Part shown: positions 1 to 10,476 of the stretch, in pieces | Layout of the letters: the number at the start of each line of letters is the position of its first letter | How positions within the stretch are numbered: the first letter of the stretch is position 1 | NCBI GenBank assembly: GCA_028291055.1 | Contig: JAQGIP010000082.1 | Coordinates: 1 to 51,671 of the forward strand | Reading direction: 5' to 3' | Length of the DNA stretch: 51,671 nt | DNA from: Caulobacter sp. | GTDB taxonomy: Bacteria > Pseudomonadota > Alphaproteobacteria > Caulobacterales > Caulobacteraceae | The notes under the pieces: model-generated | What the model was told of the DNA's origin: nothing | The model's database searches: none | The model's input: only the letters and a program-made list of their open reading frames with translations | Made by a program: the position numbers and the translations under genes

Positions 1-936
1 GCGGTCGGCCGCGGCGCCCGACAGCGACGAGGCCGGCGGGGCGGAGGCCGGCTCACGCGGCGCGCCCGGCACGTCCTGGGCCTTGGGCAACAGCCGCTCG
101 ATCTTGGCCTTGCCGCGCAGATCGGCCAGCACGCTGCGAATCTGGTCGTAGGTCAGGAAGCGGATGATCTGCGGCCGCGCGGCCTCCAGCGACAGCGGCG
201 CCTCCTGGCGGCGGTCCTCGACCTTGATCACCGCAAACCCGCCGTCCACCCGCACCGGCCCGACCAGATCGCCGATCTTGGCGTCCTTGACCGCGGGCCC
301 ATAGGCCGCCGGCATCACATCGCTGGTGATATAGCCCATGTCGCCGCCGCTGAAGCGCGTCGCCGCGTCGGTGGAGCGCTGCACGGCCAGGGCGTCGAAG
401 GACGCGCCGCCCAACAGCAGCTTCTTGACCATCTCCGCCTCGGCCTGGGTCGGGGTCACGATCTGGCGCAGCCGGAACTCATCCGTCTGCTTGGAGAGCT
501 TCACCTGCTCCTGATAGAGGCTGCGGATGGTGTTCTCGTTGATCGCCTTGGACACCATCTCGTCGAGCAGCGCATCGCCCAGCATCCGGTCGCGCGCCGC
601 CTGCAGCCGGCGCTGCACCGTCGGGTCCTTGTCCAGCCGCCGCTTCAGCGCCTCTTCGACCAGCAGGCGGCGGTCGATCACCTCGTCCAGCACCCGGCGG
701 AACAGGTCCGACTGCATGTCCAGCGGCTCGCCCTCGCCGATCAGCCCCTGGGCGATGGCCTCGCGCTTGACCTCGGACGCCCACACCGAATGGCCGTTGA
801 CCTTGGCCACGGCGGTATCGCCCGCTTCCGGCGGCGTCTCCGGCCCGATATTGGGCCCGCAGCCCGTCACGCTGATGGCCAGGGCGGCGAGCGCCACGGT
901 CAGCCACGCGACGGCGGAGAATCTACGGTCGGCCAT
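1..936 (-). CDS. Parvulin-type peptidylprolyl isomerase lipoprotein (3' end outside window)
   Basis: A periplasmic foldase of the PpiC/SurA class that would isomerise Xaa-Pro bonds of exported proteins. Translation from the ATG at 936 opens with a hydrophobic stretch and a lipobox-like VTGC (Cys about residue 26), so it is probably a lipoprotein. A SurA-like N-terminal segment (AKVNGHSVWASEVKREA) follows, then a rotamase domain at about residues 153-243 starting FRLRQIVTPTQAEAE and holding SGGDMGYI. A Pro/Ala/Ser-rich tail runs off the window with the frame open at base 1. It lies about 650 bases from divergent secA, which fits a role in export, but co-regulation is inference. Family call is firm; substrate unknown. 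Confidence 0.85.
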   Translation of the reverse strand, partial: MADRRFSAVAWLTVALAALAISVTGCGPNIGPETPPEAGDTAVAKVNGHSVWASEVKREAIAQGLIGEGEPLDMQSDLFRRVLDEVIDRRLLVEEALKRRLDKDPTVQRRLQAARDRMLGDALLDEMVSKAINENTIRSLYQEQVKLSKQTDEFRLRQIVTPTQAEAEMVKKLLLGGASFDALAVQRSTDAATRFSGGDMGYITSDVMPAAYGPAVKDAKIGDLVGPVRVDGGFAVIKVEDRRQEAPLSLEAARPQIIRFLTYDQIRSVLADLRGKAKIERLLPKAQDVPGAPREPASAPPASSLSGAAADR

Positions 937-1017
937 GAGGTGTCGTTCCCGGAAAGTCCTGCCAAGGCTCCTAGCGCCAAAACATATGCGGCGCCAATGA
1001 CGCGCCCATCCTCCACC

Positions 1018-1054
1018 GCTTGCGGGGGAGGTGGCCCGCAGGGCCGGAGGGGGC
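1018..1054. repeat. REP-like G-rich palindromic repeat, copy 1
   Basis: Contains GGGGGAGGTGGCC followed by CAGGGCCGGAGGGGGC. The same pattern recurs at 4384-4417. The two copies sit on either side of the ybjQ-like gene and secA, just outside coding sequence. It looks like a dispersed extragenic palindrome of the kind frequent in Caulobacterales; a terminator role for the flanking genes is possible. Confidence 0.5.
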
Positions 1055-1378
1055 TTAAGCGATCGGCTCGACCACCACCGCCGTGCCATAGGCCAGCACC
1101 TCGGTGATGCCGTCCTTGATCTCGTTGGCGTCATAGCGCATGGCCAGAACCGCGTTGGCGCCGGTGGCCTGGGCGTGCTCGATCATGTGGTCCAGCGCCT
1201 CCTTGCGGGCCGTCTCCGCCAGGTTGACATAGATCGACAGCTTGCCGCCGAAGAAGGACTGGATGCCGCCGGCGAAGTTGCCCAGAACACTGCGGCTGCG
1301 CACGGTAATGCCGCGCACCAGGCCCAGTTGCTTCACAATCCGATAGCCTTGAAGGTCGTTGGTGGTTGAAACCAGCAT
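1055..1378 (-). CDS. YbjQ/UPF0145 family protein
   Basis: A 107-residue protein of the YbjQ (UPF0145, DUF74) family, small cytoplasmic pentamer-forming proteins of unknown role, sometimes called heavy-metal-binding. Visible hallmarks are the N-terminal MLVSTTNDLQGYRIVK strand, the central GG-rich FAGGIQSFFGG segment, the helix ARKEALDHMIEHAQATGANAVLAMRYD and the closing strand EVLAYGTAVVVEPI. I chose the ATG at 1378 because family members begin with M(x)VSTT; an in-frame ATG five codons upstream is possible. It is transcribed away from secA. Function not known. Confidence 0.85.
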   Translation of the reverse strand: MLVSTTNDLQGYRIVKQLGLVRGITVRSRSVLGNFAGGIQSFFGGKLSIYVNLAETARKEALDHMIEHAQATGANAVLAMRYDANEIKDGITEVLAYGTAVVVEPIA

Positions 1379-1587
1379 GGTTACCCCTGACATAGTTGAA
1401 CGGCTCGGCGCGGTGTCGCGCCCGGCGTGTGCGGATACCCTTGCGTGGTGACGCCGCGTTGACACTCCAAGGGTCGCTGCTTAAGTCTCCGCGCGCAATA
1501 GAGCGCGGATTTTCGAGCGGGCGTTACGGGGGAAACCCCGGCCTGATACGGCCCCGCACCTTCCATTTCTACCGGACCTTCGCCCGC

Positions 1588-4356
<2,769 letters not shown>

Positions 4357-4360
4357 CAGT

Positions 4361-4417
4361 CCTCCCCCGAAGGCGAAGCCAACGGGGGGAGGTGGCCTGA
4401 AAGGCCGGAGGGGGCGC
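4361..4417. repeat. REP-like palindrome downstream of secA, copy 2
   Basis: CCTCCCCC at 4361-4368 pairs with GGGGGAGG ending at 4392, followed by GTGGCCTGAAAGGCCGGAGGGGGC, closely matching 1018-1054. It starts five bases after the secA stop, so it may act as the secA transcript end as well as being a dispersed repeat. There is no U-tract. Confidence 0.55.
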
Positions 4418-4448
4418 ATTTCGTTCAGCCCACTCCGACCCTGCATTG

Positions 4449-4487
4449 GCGCCTAAAGGCGCAACGCCATCACGTCGCTTAGCGACG
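4449..4487. repeat. Two short hairpins between convergent genes
   Basis: GCGCCT-AA-AGGCGC (4449-4462) and CGTCGCT-T-AGCGACG (4473-4487) are perfect short stems between the ends of secA and the convergent membrane protein gene. They probably contribute to bidirectional termination. No U-tract is seen. Confidence 0.35.
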
Positions 4488-4502
4488 CGGCCCCACGTTC
4501 AG

Positions 4503-5222
4503 CTAGATCGGTCGGCCGCTGAACACCGGCTTGGCGTGACGCTCCTCGGCCGCCTGATGCTCGCTGGCCAGGTGCGCCTTGGTTTCCCACGGGTGGCGCC
4601 GCGTGCCATAGCGGCCGCCCGCGATCGCGCCGACGGCGCCCAGCAGCATTGTCAGGAAGGCCCAAAGGGCGACGGTGCCGGTGGCGTCGACCGCGTGGTT
4701 GACGGCCGGCTGGGCCGCCGGGGCCACGGCAAGGTTGTCACGCGCCGCTGGCGGCGTGGCGGCCTGCGAGGCGGCGTTGTCCACGGCGGTCGCGGCGATC
4801 TCGGCCGGCGCCGGCGCGGCGCTGTCGCTGGGACCGCCTAGCACCGACGTCACGCCGCCGAGCGCGGTGGAGCCGGCGATGGCGATGGCCACCACGAAGC
4901 CCACGGCCCAGACGGTCAGGCCGTGCAGGATGCCCCGGTGGTGGTCGGCGTATTTGGCGGCGCGGCTGGCCACGAAGCCGCCGGCGAACAAGGCGATGGC
5001 ATTGGCGATGGCGACCCACACTCCGCCCAGAACGGAGAAGCCGCCGGCCTCCCCACGGGTCAGGTCGAACGGATCGACGGCCGCCGCGCCCAGAGCTACG
5101 CCGAGCAGGTTGAGCATGGTGCCGGCGGCAATGGCGACCGCGACACCGGCCAGAACGGCCGGCCAGGATACCAGGGTGTGAAGGGGGTGGCGCGCGTCAG
5201 GCGCCGCGAGTTCGATGGACAT
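4503..5222 (-). CDS. Conserved alphaproteobacterial membrane protein
   Basis: A 239-residue inner-membrane protein of unknown function. Hydrophobic segments are seen at about residues 20-45 (AVLAGVAVAIAAGTMLNLLGVALG), 62-85, 98-122 and 175-197. A DPFDLTRGEAGGFSVLGGVW loop between the first two is Gly-rich, as in small membrane proteins often annotated YrzE-like or PhnA-like. An Ala/Pro-rich linker (about 125-170) separates the last membrane segment, and the tail is basic and His-rich. Start ATG at 5222. It converges on secA. No catalytic motif is visible, so no function is offered. Confidence 0.7.
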   Translation of the reverse strand: MSIELAAPDARHPLHTLVSWPAVLAGVAVAIAAGTMLNLLGVALGAAAVDPFDLTRGEAGGFSVLGGVWVAIANAIALFAGGFVASRAAKYADHHRGILHGLTVWAVGFVVAIAIAGSTALGGVTSVLGGPSDSAAPAPAEIAATAVDNAASQAATPPAARDNLAVAPAAQPAVNHAVDATGTVALWAFLTMLLGAVGAIAGGRYGTRRHPWETKAHLASEHQAAEERHAKPVFSGRPI

Positions 5223-5404
5223 GGCGTGTTCCCGGGTGAAGGTTGTTGTGATGGCTTAACGCCCGGCTCGTGGGATCGTTTCTGGACCCGTTCCCCATGT
5301 GGGGCTTCAGACCGCCCGGCCGCGTGAGCCCGAACTGGACGCTTCTGCTTGAATCCAGGCATCGGAGAGCTAGGTTCAGCGAACATGATTCTTGGGAGGA
5401 GTTC

Positions 5405-5599
5405 ATGGATATACCAGCTGGTAGCCAGTTCATCCGCTTTTCCATGCGGCTGGCGGGACAACCCGTCGGCGTGGTCATCGGGCCCACACACCCACCCTAT
5501 TACGTCTATGACGAGGCCGCCGAAGCTGCGTCGGACGGCCCCTTTGGCTCAGCGCCGGCCGCGGCCGAGCGCGCCGCTCCCAGTCCCGGATCAGGCTGA
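5405..5599 (+). CDS. Small hypothetical protein, 64 residues
   Basis: A short ORF starting MDIPAGSQFIRFSMRLAGQ and ending in an Ala/Pro-rich tail. The case for it is a strong Shine-Dalgarno: GGGAGGAG ends four bases before the ATG at 5405. A longer in-frame start at 5270 has no comparable site. The N-terminal half (FIRFSMRLAGQPVGVVIGPTHPPYYVYDE) looks structured, the C-terminal third low-complexity. No signal peptide, membrane segment or known domain is recognised. It stands alone between two minus-strand membrane genes. Confidence 0.5.
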   Translation: MDIPAGSQFIRFSMRLAGQPVGVVIGPTHPPYYVYDEAAEAASDGPFGSAPAAAERAAPSPGSG

Positions 5600-5797
5600 G
5601 CGACCGGGGAACAGGTCGACTACCGCGCCGGAACAAGTCCGGTGACGAGCAGATGAGATGATTTGAGTCTTCAACCTGGTCTCAAGCCCCGCTCAGGCCG
5701 CTCGCCTTGCAAGCGCTGCCGCGCCCTACGTTTGCCATGACGCCTTGCCCACCCGTGACGGCTGGATTTTCACGCGACAGGGCGAAGGCTGGGCCCC

Positions 5798-6298
5798 TCA
5801 GCCCTTGCCCTTTGCCAGCCGCGTCAGCAGTTCCCACGACACCATGGTCGCCGCGAACAGCAGCACGATGGTCGCGCTGGCCAGCAGGTTGACGTCGGAG
5901 CCCCGGCCCAGGGCCATGCGCAGCGCCGCCGTCAGCATCATCGCAAAGCCCACCACCGAGCCGAAATGACGGCGCAGGGCCAGGAAGCGGGCGCGGCGAT
6001 CCATCGGCCGGAAGGCCGTCTGATATAGTCGCACCAGCACCCACAGCGACCAGCTCGCCGTCACCGACAGGGTGACCGTCCCGAAGGTCGTCATCCGCAT
6101 GTCCGGGTACAGCGCCAGCAGCGACACGATCAGCACCGCGCAATAGTTCTGGAAGCCCTGCTCGGCCAGGCCCTTGGAGCCGTCCTCGCCGGGCCCCAGA
6201 GCCGCGACGGCATTGATCGACACCGCCACGAACAACAGCCCCAGCAGCGTCGCCGCCGCCGCCGCCATCACCGTGTAGAATCCCACCCAGGCCTGCAT
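5798..6298 (-). CDS. Small four-helix membrane protein of unknown function
   Basis: A 166-residue protein with four apparent membrane segments: about residues 5-28 (VGFYTVMAAAAATLLGLLFVAVSINAV), 48-68 (NYCAVLIVSLLALYP), 72-98 and 115-155. Spacing and loops resemble small uncharacterised four-helix proteins of alphaproteobacteria. The ATG at 6298 is chosen because it precedes the first helix and GGAGG lies ten bases upstream; longer in-frame starts add a low-complexity basic extension. No catalytic residues recognised. Confidence 0.65.
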   Translation of the reverse strand: MQAWVGFYTVMAAAAATLLGLLFVAVSINAVAALGPGEDGSKGLAEQGFQNYCAVLIVSLLALYPDMRMTTFGTVTLSVTASWSLWVLVRLYQTAFRPMDRRARFLALRRHFGSVVGFAMMLTAALRMALGRGSDVNLLASATIVLLFAATMVSWELLTRLAKGKG

Positions 6299-6391
6299 CC
6301 CCCATTTGCCTCCGATTGAGCGGCGAAGGAAATGCCCACTCATTCTTCGCTCGAGGTTCAATGGCTCACGCACCCATCCAGGGCGGGGGCC

Positions 6392-6414
6392 GTCACCCGG
6401 CTTTGCCGGGTGAC
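6392..6414. repeat. Perfect 10-bp stem hairpin, REP-like
   Basis: GTCACCCGGC-TTT-GCCGGGTGAC is a perfect 10-bp stem with a three-base loop in the gap upstream of the four-helix membrane gene. It resembles short dispersed hairpins in related genomes, but only one copy is seen in this window. Confidence 0.45.
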
Positions 6415-6512
6415 CAACGTGGCGGGCGATCCCGCGCAAGCACGGCCGCTCATCCGCGTTGGCCAGGTCCTCCACAGCGGACCCGCCGGCTTCCCTCCCC
6501 CCGGGGAAAGGC

Positions 6513-6830
6513 TCAGGCCGCGCGCAGGTGGGCGCGGTCGATCCAGGTCAGGGCCAGCTGCAGGTAGAAGCGCGCGTCCTGGCGGGCCACCGCCCGTCCG
6601 GCCGCCACCTCTCCGGCGCCGCCCCCCGCGGCCAGCAGCATGGTCGCATCGGCGCGCCCGTCGCGCAGGCATTCCACCGCGCTGGCGGCGGCATAGTAGA
6701 GCCGCTCCGGCGCCACCCAGCGGCCGTCGGCCACCGCCGTCAGCCAGCGGAAATAGCGCACCGCGAGGCGCCGTTCGGCCCCCTCCAGCTGCAGGTCGTC
6801 AAGGCGATAGTCCCCACTCTCGGTAAGCAT
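6513..6830 (-). CDS. Hypothetical protein, 105 residues
   Basis: An uncharacterised small soluble protein (MLTESGDYRLDDLQLEGAER...). It looks all-helical, with RRLAVRYFRWLTAVADG, ERLYYAAASAVECLRDGR and DARFYLQLALTWIDRAHLRAA. The Gly/Ala-rich loop GGGAGEVAAGRA sits in the middle. Tyr/Trp spacing is more protein-like than random high-GC translation. It lies downstream of the LuxR-type gene on the same strand with about 165 bases between, so co-transcription is possible. No family recognised. Confidence 0.55.
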   Translation of the reverse strand: MLTESGDYRLDDLQLEGAERRLAVRYFRWLTAVADGRWVAPERLYYAAASAVECLRDGRADATMLLAAGGGAGEVAAGRAVARQDARFYLQLALTWIDRAHLRAA

Positions 6831-6927
6831 TTACGCGTATCCCCATACCCTCGGGAACCAAGCTGCCCTAGACGCCTCAAATCGGGGCCCCGTAAACCTA
6901 CGGGTCCGTAAGCAATTGAATATGCAA

Positions 6928-6948
6928 GGTTGTAAGTTTCTTATAACC
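6928..6948. terminator. Possible terminator hairpin downstream of the LuxR-type gene
   Basis: GGTTGTAAG-TTT-CTTATAACC forms a nine-pair stem with one G-U pair, in the A/T-rich gap after the LuxR-type stop codon. It could instead be a promoter element for the 105-residue gene. Weak evidence. Confidence 0.3.
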
Positions 6949-6995
6949 AACTAGAAATCGACACGGCCCGCGCCACTATGCCGCGAGTAGCGGGT

Positions 6996-7514
6996 CTAGA
7001 GCAGGCCCGCCCTGGCCGCCGCCACGGCCGCCTGGGCGCGGCGTTTGACGCCCAGCTTCTTGCAGGCGTTGTCCAGGTGTTCGTCCACCGTGCGCGGGCT
7101 GATCCCCAGGATCTGGGCGATGTCCCACGAGCTCTTGCCCTGCGCCGACCAGCGCAGGCATTCGATCTGGCGCGCGGTCAGGTCGGTGGCGGGCTCAGGG
7201 CTTTCGGCCTCCACCGGCGGGGCCGGCGCCTCGGTCTGCGGCGCCGGCGCCGGCGCCCCCATCAGTCTGGCAAGCAGTCTCTCCAGCAGGCCGCGCAGAG
7301 CCGCCGCCTGGGCGGGGTTGAGGAAGGGCAGGAACCAGATCGCCGGCTCCGGTCCCAGCGGGCGGGCATAGGGCGCGTCCGGCGACAGGCCGGCGACTTC
7401 GGCGGCGGCCAGCTCGACGTTATAGGCGAACACCCGCGCGTCGCCCGGCTCGGTGGCCAGGCGCACGCGCCGGGCTTCCCGGTAGGCCTCGTAGGGCCCC
7501 AGGGAAGCGGCCAT
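6996..7514 (-). CDS. LuxR-type helix-turn-helix regulator (start uncertain)
   Basis: A DNA-binding transcription regulator. The C-terminal 62 residues form a typical LuxR/GerE helix-turn-helix: LTARQIECLRWSAQGKSSWDIAQILGISPRTVDEHLDNACKKLGV. The N-terminal part (residues 1-75) resembles no sensor domain I can name, and a Pro/Ala-rich linker (85-110) joins the two. The only in-frame ATG (7514) has no Shine-Dalgarno. Protein-like sequence (WLDANIRFNRAVRERE) continues upstream with no ATG, GTG or TTG, while AGGAGA lies eight bases before an in-frame ATC at 7569-7571. A non-canonical start or a base change is possible. Divergent from the tandem membrane paralogs. Confidence 0.75.
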   Translation of the reverse strand: MAASLGPYEAYREARRVRLATEPGDARVFAYNVELAAAEVAGLSPDAPYARPLGPEPAIWFLPFLNPAQAAALRGLLERLLARLMGAPAPAPQTEAPAPPVEAESPEPATDLTARQIECLRWSAQGKSSWDIAQILGISPRTVDEHLDNACKKLGVKRRAQAAVAAARAGLL

Positions 7515-7702
7515 CTCGCGGGCCCGTTCACGGACGGCGCGATTGAACCGGATGTTAGCGTCGAGCCAGATCGTCGTTTCTCCTACCGCCCGGTCCCCAG
7601 GACGTTTGTGGCAAGCTGGCTGCCGGATTCAAGCCTCAATCGGCGGGCGAAAGGCCGCAGCCGGGGCGGTTCGTGGCCCGCGGGCGCCAGGTGCGAGCCT
7701 GG

Positions 7703-7719
7703 ATGTCGATAGTCGACAT
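7703..7719. promoter_or_regulatory. Perfect 7-3-7 palindrome, candidate operator
   Basis: ATGTCGA-TAG-TCGACAT lies between the LuxR-type gene and the divergent tandem membrane genes, 74 bases before the ATG at 7793. Its length and position suit a homodimeric regulator such as the adjacent LuxR-type protein. The assignment is inference. Confidence 0.45.
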
Positions 7720-7792
7720 TGCGCCGCACCCTGTCCGTGAGTATTCGGGATCCCGTCCAGGGTGAGCCGCCACGCGGGGTCGGAAAACTGCC

Positions 7793-8308
7793 ATGCTGAA
7801 CATCGAACTGGCCGTCACCGTCACCATCCTGGCGTTGCTCAGGGGTGGGCGGACCGAGCGGTTCGTCGCCTTCCTCTTCCTCGCGCGCGGCGTCTTCGAC
7901 CGGCTTGGGGGGCTCATCCAAACGCGGCATGGCGGGGGGCCGCCGCATGACCTCGCCTATGCGATCGTCCAGATCGTGCTGCTGGCGGCCCTGGCCTGGA
8001 TGGCGCTGCGTCGGCCGGTCCCCTGGCTTCTCGCCCTCATCGGCCTGCAGGCGCTCCGGGCCGCCGCGCTCGTCGCCGTCGTGGCCGCCCCGGGGCTGCA
8101 TCCGGCGTTGCGCGGCCTGCTGGAGACCACGGCCGGTCTGACCAACATCCTGGCCAGCCTCTGCCTCGCCGCCGCCGTGGCCGGGCGCTGGATGGGCGCG
8201 CCGGTTGCGCCCCCAGGCCCCGGCTCCGGCTCCGGCCGCGCCGCCGGCGCCGGGCGCGATCCCGACCTCTACGAAACGGCCCACGGGCGCTGGATGGCCC
8301 GGTCCTGA
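7793..8308 (+). CDS. Membrane protein, paralog A of a tandem pair
   Basis: A 171-residue protein with about four hydrophobic segments (residues 5-18, 22-35, 52-72, 79-99) and a fifth near 108-130. It ends in a Gly/Ser/Pro linker and a short conserved tail DPDLYETAHGRWMARS. It is paralogous to the next gene: both open with an LLxGGRxER membrane-loop motif (LALLRGGRTERFVAF here, LALLEGGRHERPVAL there) and close with D(P/I)D(L/I)YE. The two overlap by one base (TGATG), so they are co-translated and may form a hetero-oligomer. Function unknown. Confidence 0.65.
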   Translation: MLNIELAVTVTILALLRGGRTERFVAFLFLARGVFDRLGGLIQTRHGGGPPHDLAYAIVQIVLLAALAWMALRRPVPWLLALIGLQALRAAALVAVVAAPGLHPALRGLLETTAGLTNILASLCLAAAVAGRWMGAPVAPPGPGSGSGRAAGAGRDPDLYETAHGRWMARS

Positions 8309-8811
8309 TGGAGTCGCTGGCCACCATCGAATACGAATGGCTGGCCTTGGTGGCCGGCCTGGCCCTGCTGGAGGGCGGCCGTCATGAGCGGCCCGTGGCC
8401 CTGGCCGTCTGCCTCTACTGCGCCCTGTTCGGCGTGGTGATGGGGCCGGACTGGACTGTCATACAGACCCGGGTCGCCGCCGCGGCGCTTCAGGCGCCCC
8501 TCCTGGCGCTGGCGATCTGGATGGCCCGGCGACACCGGCCGGCCTGGCTGCTGACCCTGATCGTGCTGGAGATCGTGATGATCGGCCTGTGGACCGAAAC
8601 CGCCCTGGCCGGCCGCGCCGACATGGGCGACTTCCCGCCGCTGCTGGCCCTGGACAGCGGCGTCAAATGGGCCTGCCTGGCCTGGGCGCTGGCCCGGCGC
8701 TGGCTGACGCCCCCTGCTTCGCCGCCGCTCTCCCCCCAGGCCGACATCGACATCTATGAAGCGGCCGTGGCCCGCTGGCCGGGAAGTCTCCGGGCCGGCG
8801 CGTCGGCTTAA
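8308..8811 (+). CDS. Membrane protein, paralog B of a tandem pair
   Basis: A 167-residue membrane protein overlapping paralog A by one base. Hydrophobic segments fall at about 10-24, 28-44, 58-74, 80-98 and 112-128. The shared loop LLEGGRHERP, the Q-T-R segment after the second helix (VIQTRVAAAALQ versus LIQTRHGG) and the terminal DIDIYEAAVARW match paralog A, indicating an old tandem duplication. The cytosolic tail with its conserved D-x-D-x-YE block may be the interacting part. No known family recognised. Confidence 0.65.
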   Translation: MESLATIEYEWLALVAGLALLEGGRHERPVALAVCLYCALFGVVMGPDWTVIQTRVAAAALQAPLLALAIWMARRHRPAWLLTLIVLEIVMIGLWTETALAGRADMGDFPPLLALDSGVKWACLAWALARRWLTPPASPPLSPQADIDIYEAAVARWPGSLRAGASA

Positions 8812-8827
8812 ATCGCGAGGCAAAACC

Positions 8828-8970
8828 CTCCGCTCATCCCGACGAAAGTCGGGATCCATACCGACTCGCCGGAAGGGTCTGAACCGATGGGACGGTCGCG
8901 CCTGCCACCGGCCCGAAGGGCCAGTTCTGACAGGTCCTATGGGTCCCGACTTTCGTCGGGATGAGCGGAG
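8828..8970. repeat. REPIN-like element: two inverted REP hairpins
   Basis: Arms of about 29 bases at 8828-8856 and 8942-8970 are inverted copies differing at one or two end positions. Each arm is itself a hairpin (ATCCCGAC-GAAA-GTCGGGAT). Two REP hairpins in opposite orientation around an 85-base core is the architecture called REPIN or BIME. It lies after the tandem membrane genes and may also end their transcript. Confidence 0.75.
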
Positions 8971-9063
8971 TGTGTGGAGGGAAGCGGCCCGCTCAGACAT
9001 GTGTGAATCCCCAAGCAGCCAAGCGGGGATAAGCAGGCGGGTCTAGCGCAGCGCTTGCAGGAC

Positions 9064-10452
9064 CTAGGCAGCTACCCAGTTTCCGTGGAAGCCGAACGGC
9101 ACGCGGCGCGGAACCCGGGCCGTGGCCACCGGTCCGGCTGCGATGTTCTGGGCGTCCAGCACCACCATCTCGCTGACGTTGTCGCGGGCCCGATAGACGG
9201 TCGCCAGCAGCCAGCCCTCGCCCTCCGGCGCGTCGATCGAGCGCGGCGTGAACACCGGCTCCGACACCGAATCCCCCGCGCCGGCGGCCCAGTCGGTCCG
9301 CTTGCCGGTGGTCAGATCGATGTGGGAGAGGATGTCGGTGCGCACGTCGCCGGGCGTGCCGGCCTGGCCCGCGAACCAGCCGTGGCGGTTCTTGCGGAAG
9401 GTATAGCGCTCGTCAAAGCGCGGGAATTCCCCGGCCAGGTCGTCCAGCTGCTCTTCCTTGATCGCGTCACTGGCGCCTGTCAGGTCGAAGGTCCAGCGAA
9501 CCAGATAGGCCCCGGCCTGCTTGCCCTTGGACCCGTCGGCGTTGGGGAACAGCGGCGCCACGTCATAGCGCATGACGTCGGCGACGATCTTGCCGTCCTC
9601 GTCCCAGGCGTTCATCACATGGAAGACGTAGCAGGCCGGCGCGTTGAACCAGCGGATCGTGTCGACGTGGGCGTCGCGCGCCATCACCCCGACCAGGGCC
9701 GGCTTTTCCGGCTCCCAGGCGACGGGCGGACGGCCCGACATGGCCCGCTCCAGGCTCATGGTCAGCGGCAGCACCGGGAACAGCACATGGCCGCCCGTGA
9801 CCATGAAGTCGTGGATCATCGAGGAGTAGGGGGCCACGAACTTGTCGCGGCGGAGAAGCTTACCGGCCTTGTCCACGACGCCATAGCTGACCTCGGGCGA
9901 CATCGGCAGGTCGCCGTCGCCATAGCCGAAGAAGACCAGCTCGCCGGTGACCGGGTCCTCCTTGGGGTGGGCCGTGACCTTGCCGCCGAAGTCGGCGTAA
10001 CCGAGACTATCCAGGCTGCTCAAATCCATCTGGAAGGGCCGGTGGCCCTCCTCCAGCGCCAGCAGCCGGCCCGCGTGACGGATGATGTTGGTGTTGGCCA
10101 CGCCGCTGTCCTTGCCGAACGCGTCGGGGTCGGTGGTCATCGGATTCCCAAACGTGCCGAACAGGCTCTTGCCCGCCGCATGCTCCAGTTCCCACTTGGG
10201 CGTCCTGGCGTATCGGTTGCGGTAGCGGACCTTGCCGTCCTCCACGAAGAAGCCGTGGATCATGCCGTCGCCGCTGAACCAGTGATAGTTGGGGTCGCGC
10301 GGCTCGAACTGCGGGTTGGGCCCGGTGCGGTACAGCGCGCCCTTCAGGCCGGCGGGGATTTCCCCCGTCACCGTCAGCTCGAAATCATCCTCGCTGCGCA
10401 CCGGCGCGAAGTTGCCGCTCAGATAGGGGCTGATACGAACATCCAGGTCCAT
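9064..10452 (-). CDS. Carotenoid oxygenase family dioxygenase
   Basis: A non-haem iron dioxygenase (carotenoid cleavage / lignostilbene dioxygenase family) that splits conjugated double bonds with O2, giving two carbonyl products. The 462-residue protein keeps the four iron-binding histidines of the beta-propeller: H162 (VTAHPKED), H214 (SMIHDFMV), H278 (YVFHVMNAWDED) and H456 (FGFHGNWV). The N-terminal GALYRTGPNPQFEPRDPNYHWFSGDGM block is typical. Start ATG at 10452 follows GGAGGAA. It is divergent from a TetR gene with a palindrome between, so TetR control is likely. Substrate cannot be told; a lignin-derived stilbene or an apocarotenoid would fit. Confidence 0.92.
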   Translation of the reverse strand: MDLDVRISPYLSGNFAPVRSEDDFELTVTGEIPAGLKGALYRTGPNPQFEPRDPNYHWFSGDGMIHGFFVEDGKVRYRNRYARTPKWELEHAAGKSLFGTFGNPMTTDPDAFGKDSGVANTNIIRHAGRLLALEEGHRPFQMDLSSLDSLGYADFGGKVTAHPKEDPVTGELVFFGYGDGDLPMSPEVSYGVVDKAGKLLRRDKFVAPYSSMIHDFMVTGGHVLFPVLPLTMSLERAMSGRPPVAWEPEKPALVGVMARDAHVDTIRWFNAPACYVFHVMNAWDEDGKIVADVMRYDVAPLFPNADGSKGKQAGAYLVRWTFDLTGASDAIKEEQLDDLAGEFPRFDERYTFRKNRHGWFAGQAGTPGDVRTDILSHIDLTTGKRTDWAAGAGDSVSEPVFTPRSIDAPEGEGWLLATVYRARDNVSEMVVLDAQNIAAGPVATARVPRRVPFGFHGNWVAA

Positions 10453-10476
10453 CGCCGTTCCTCCGTCCGCCGAACT

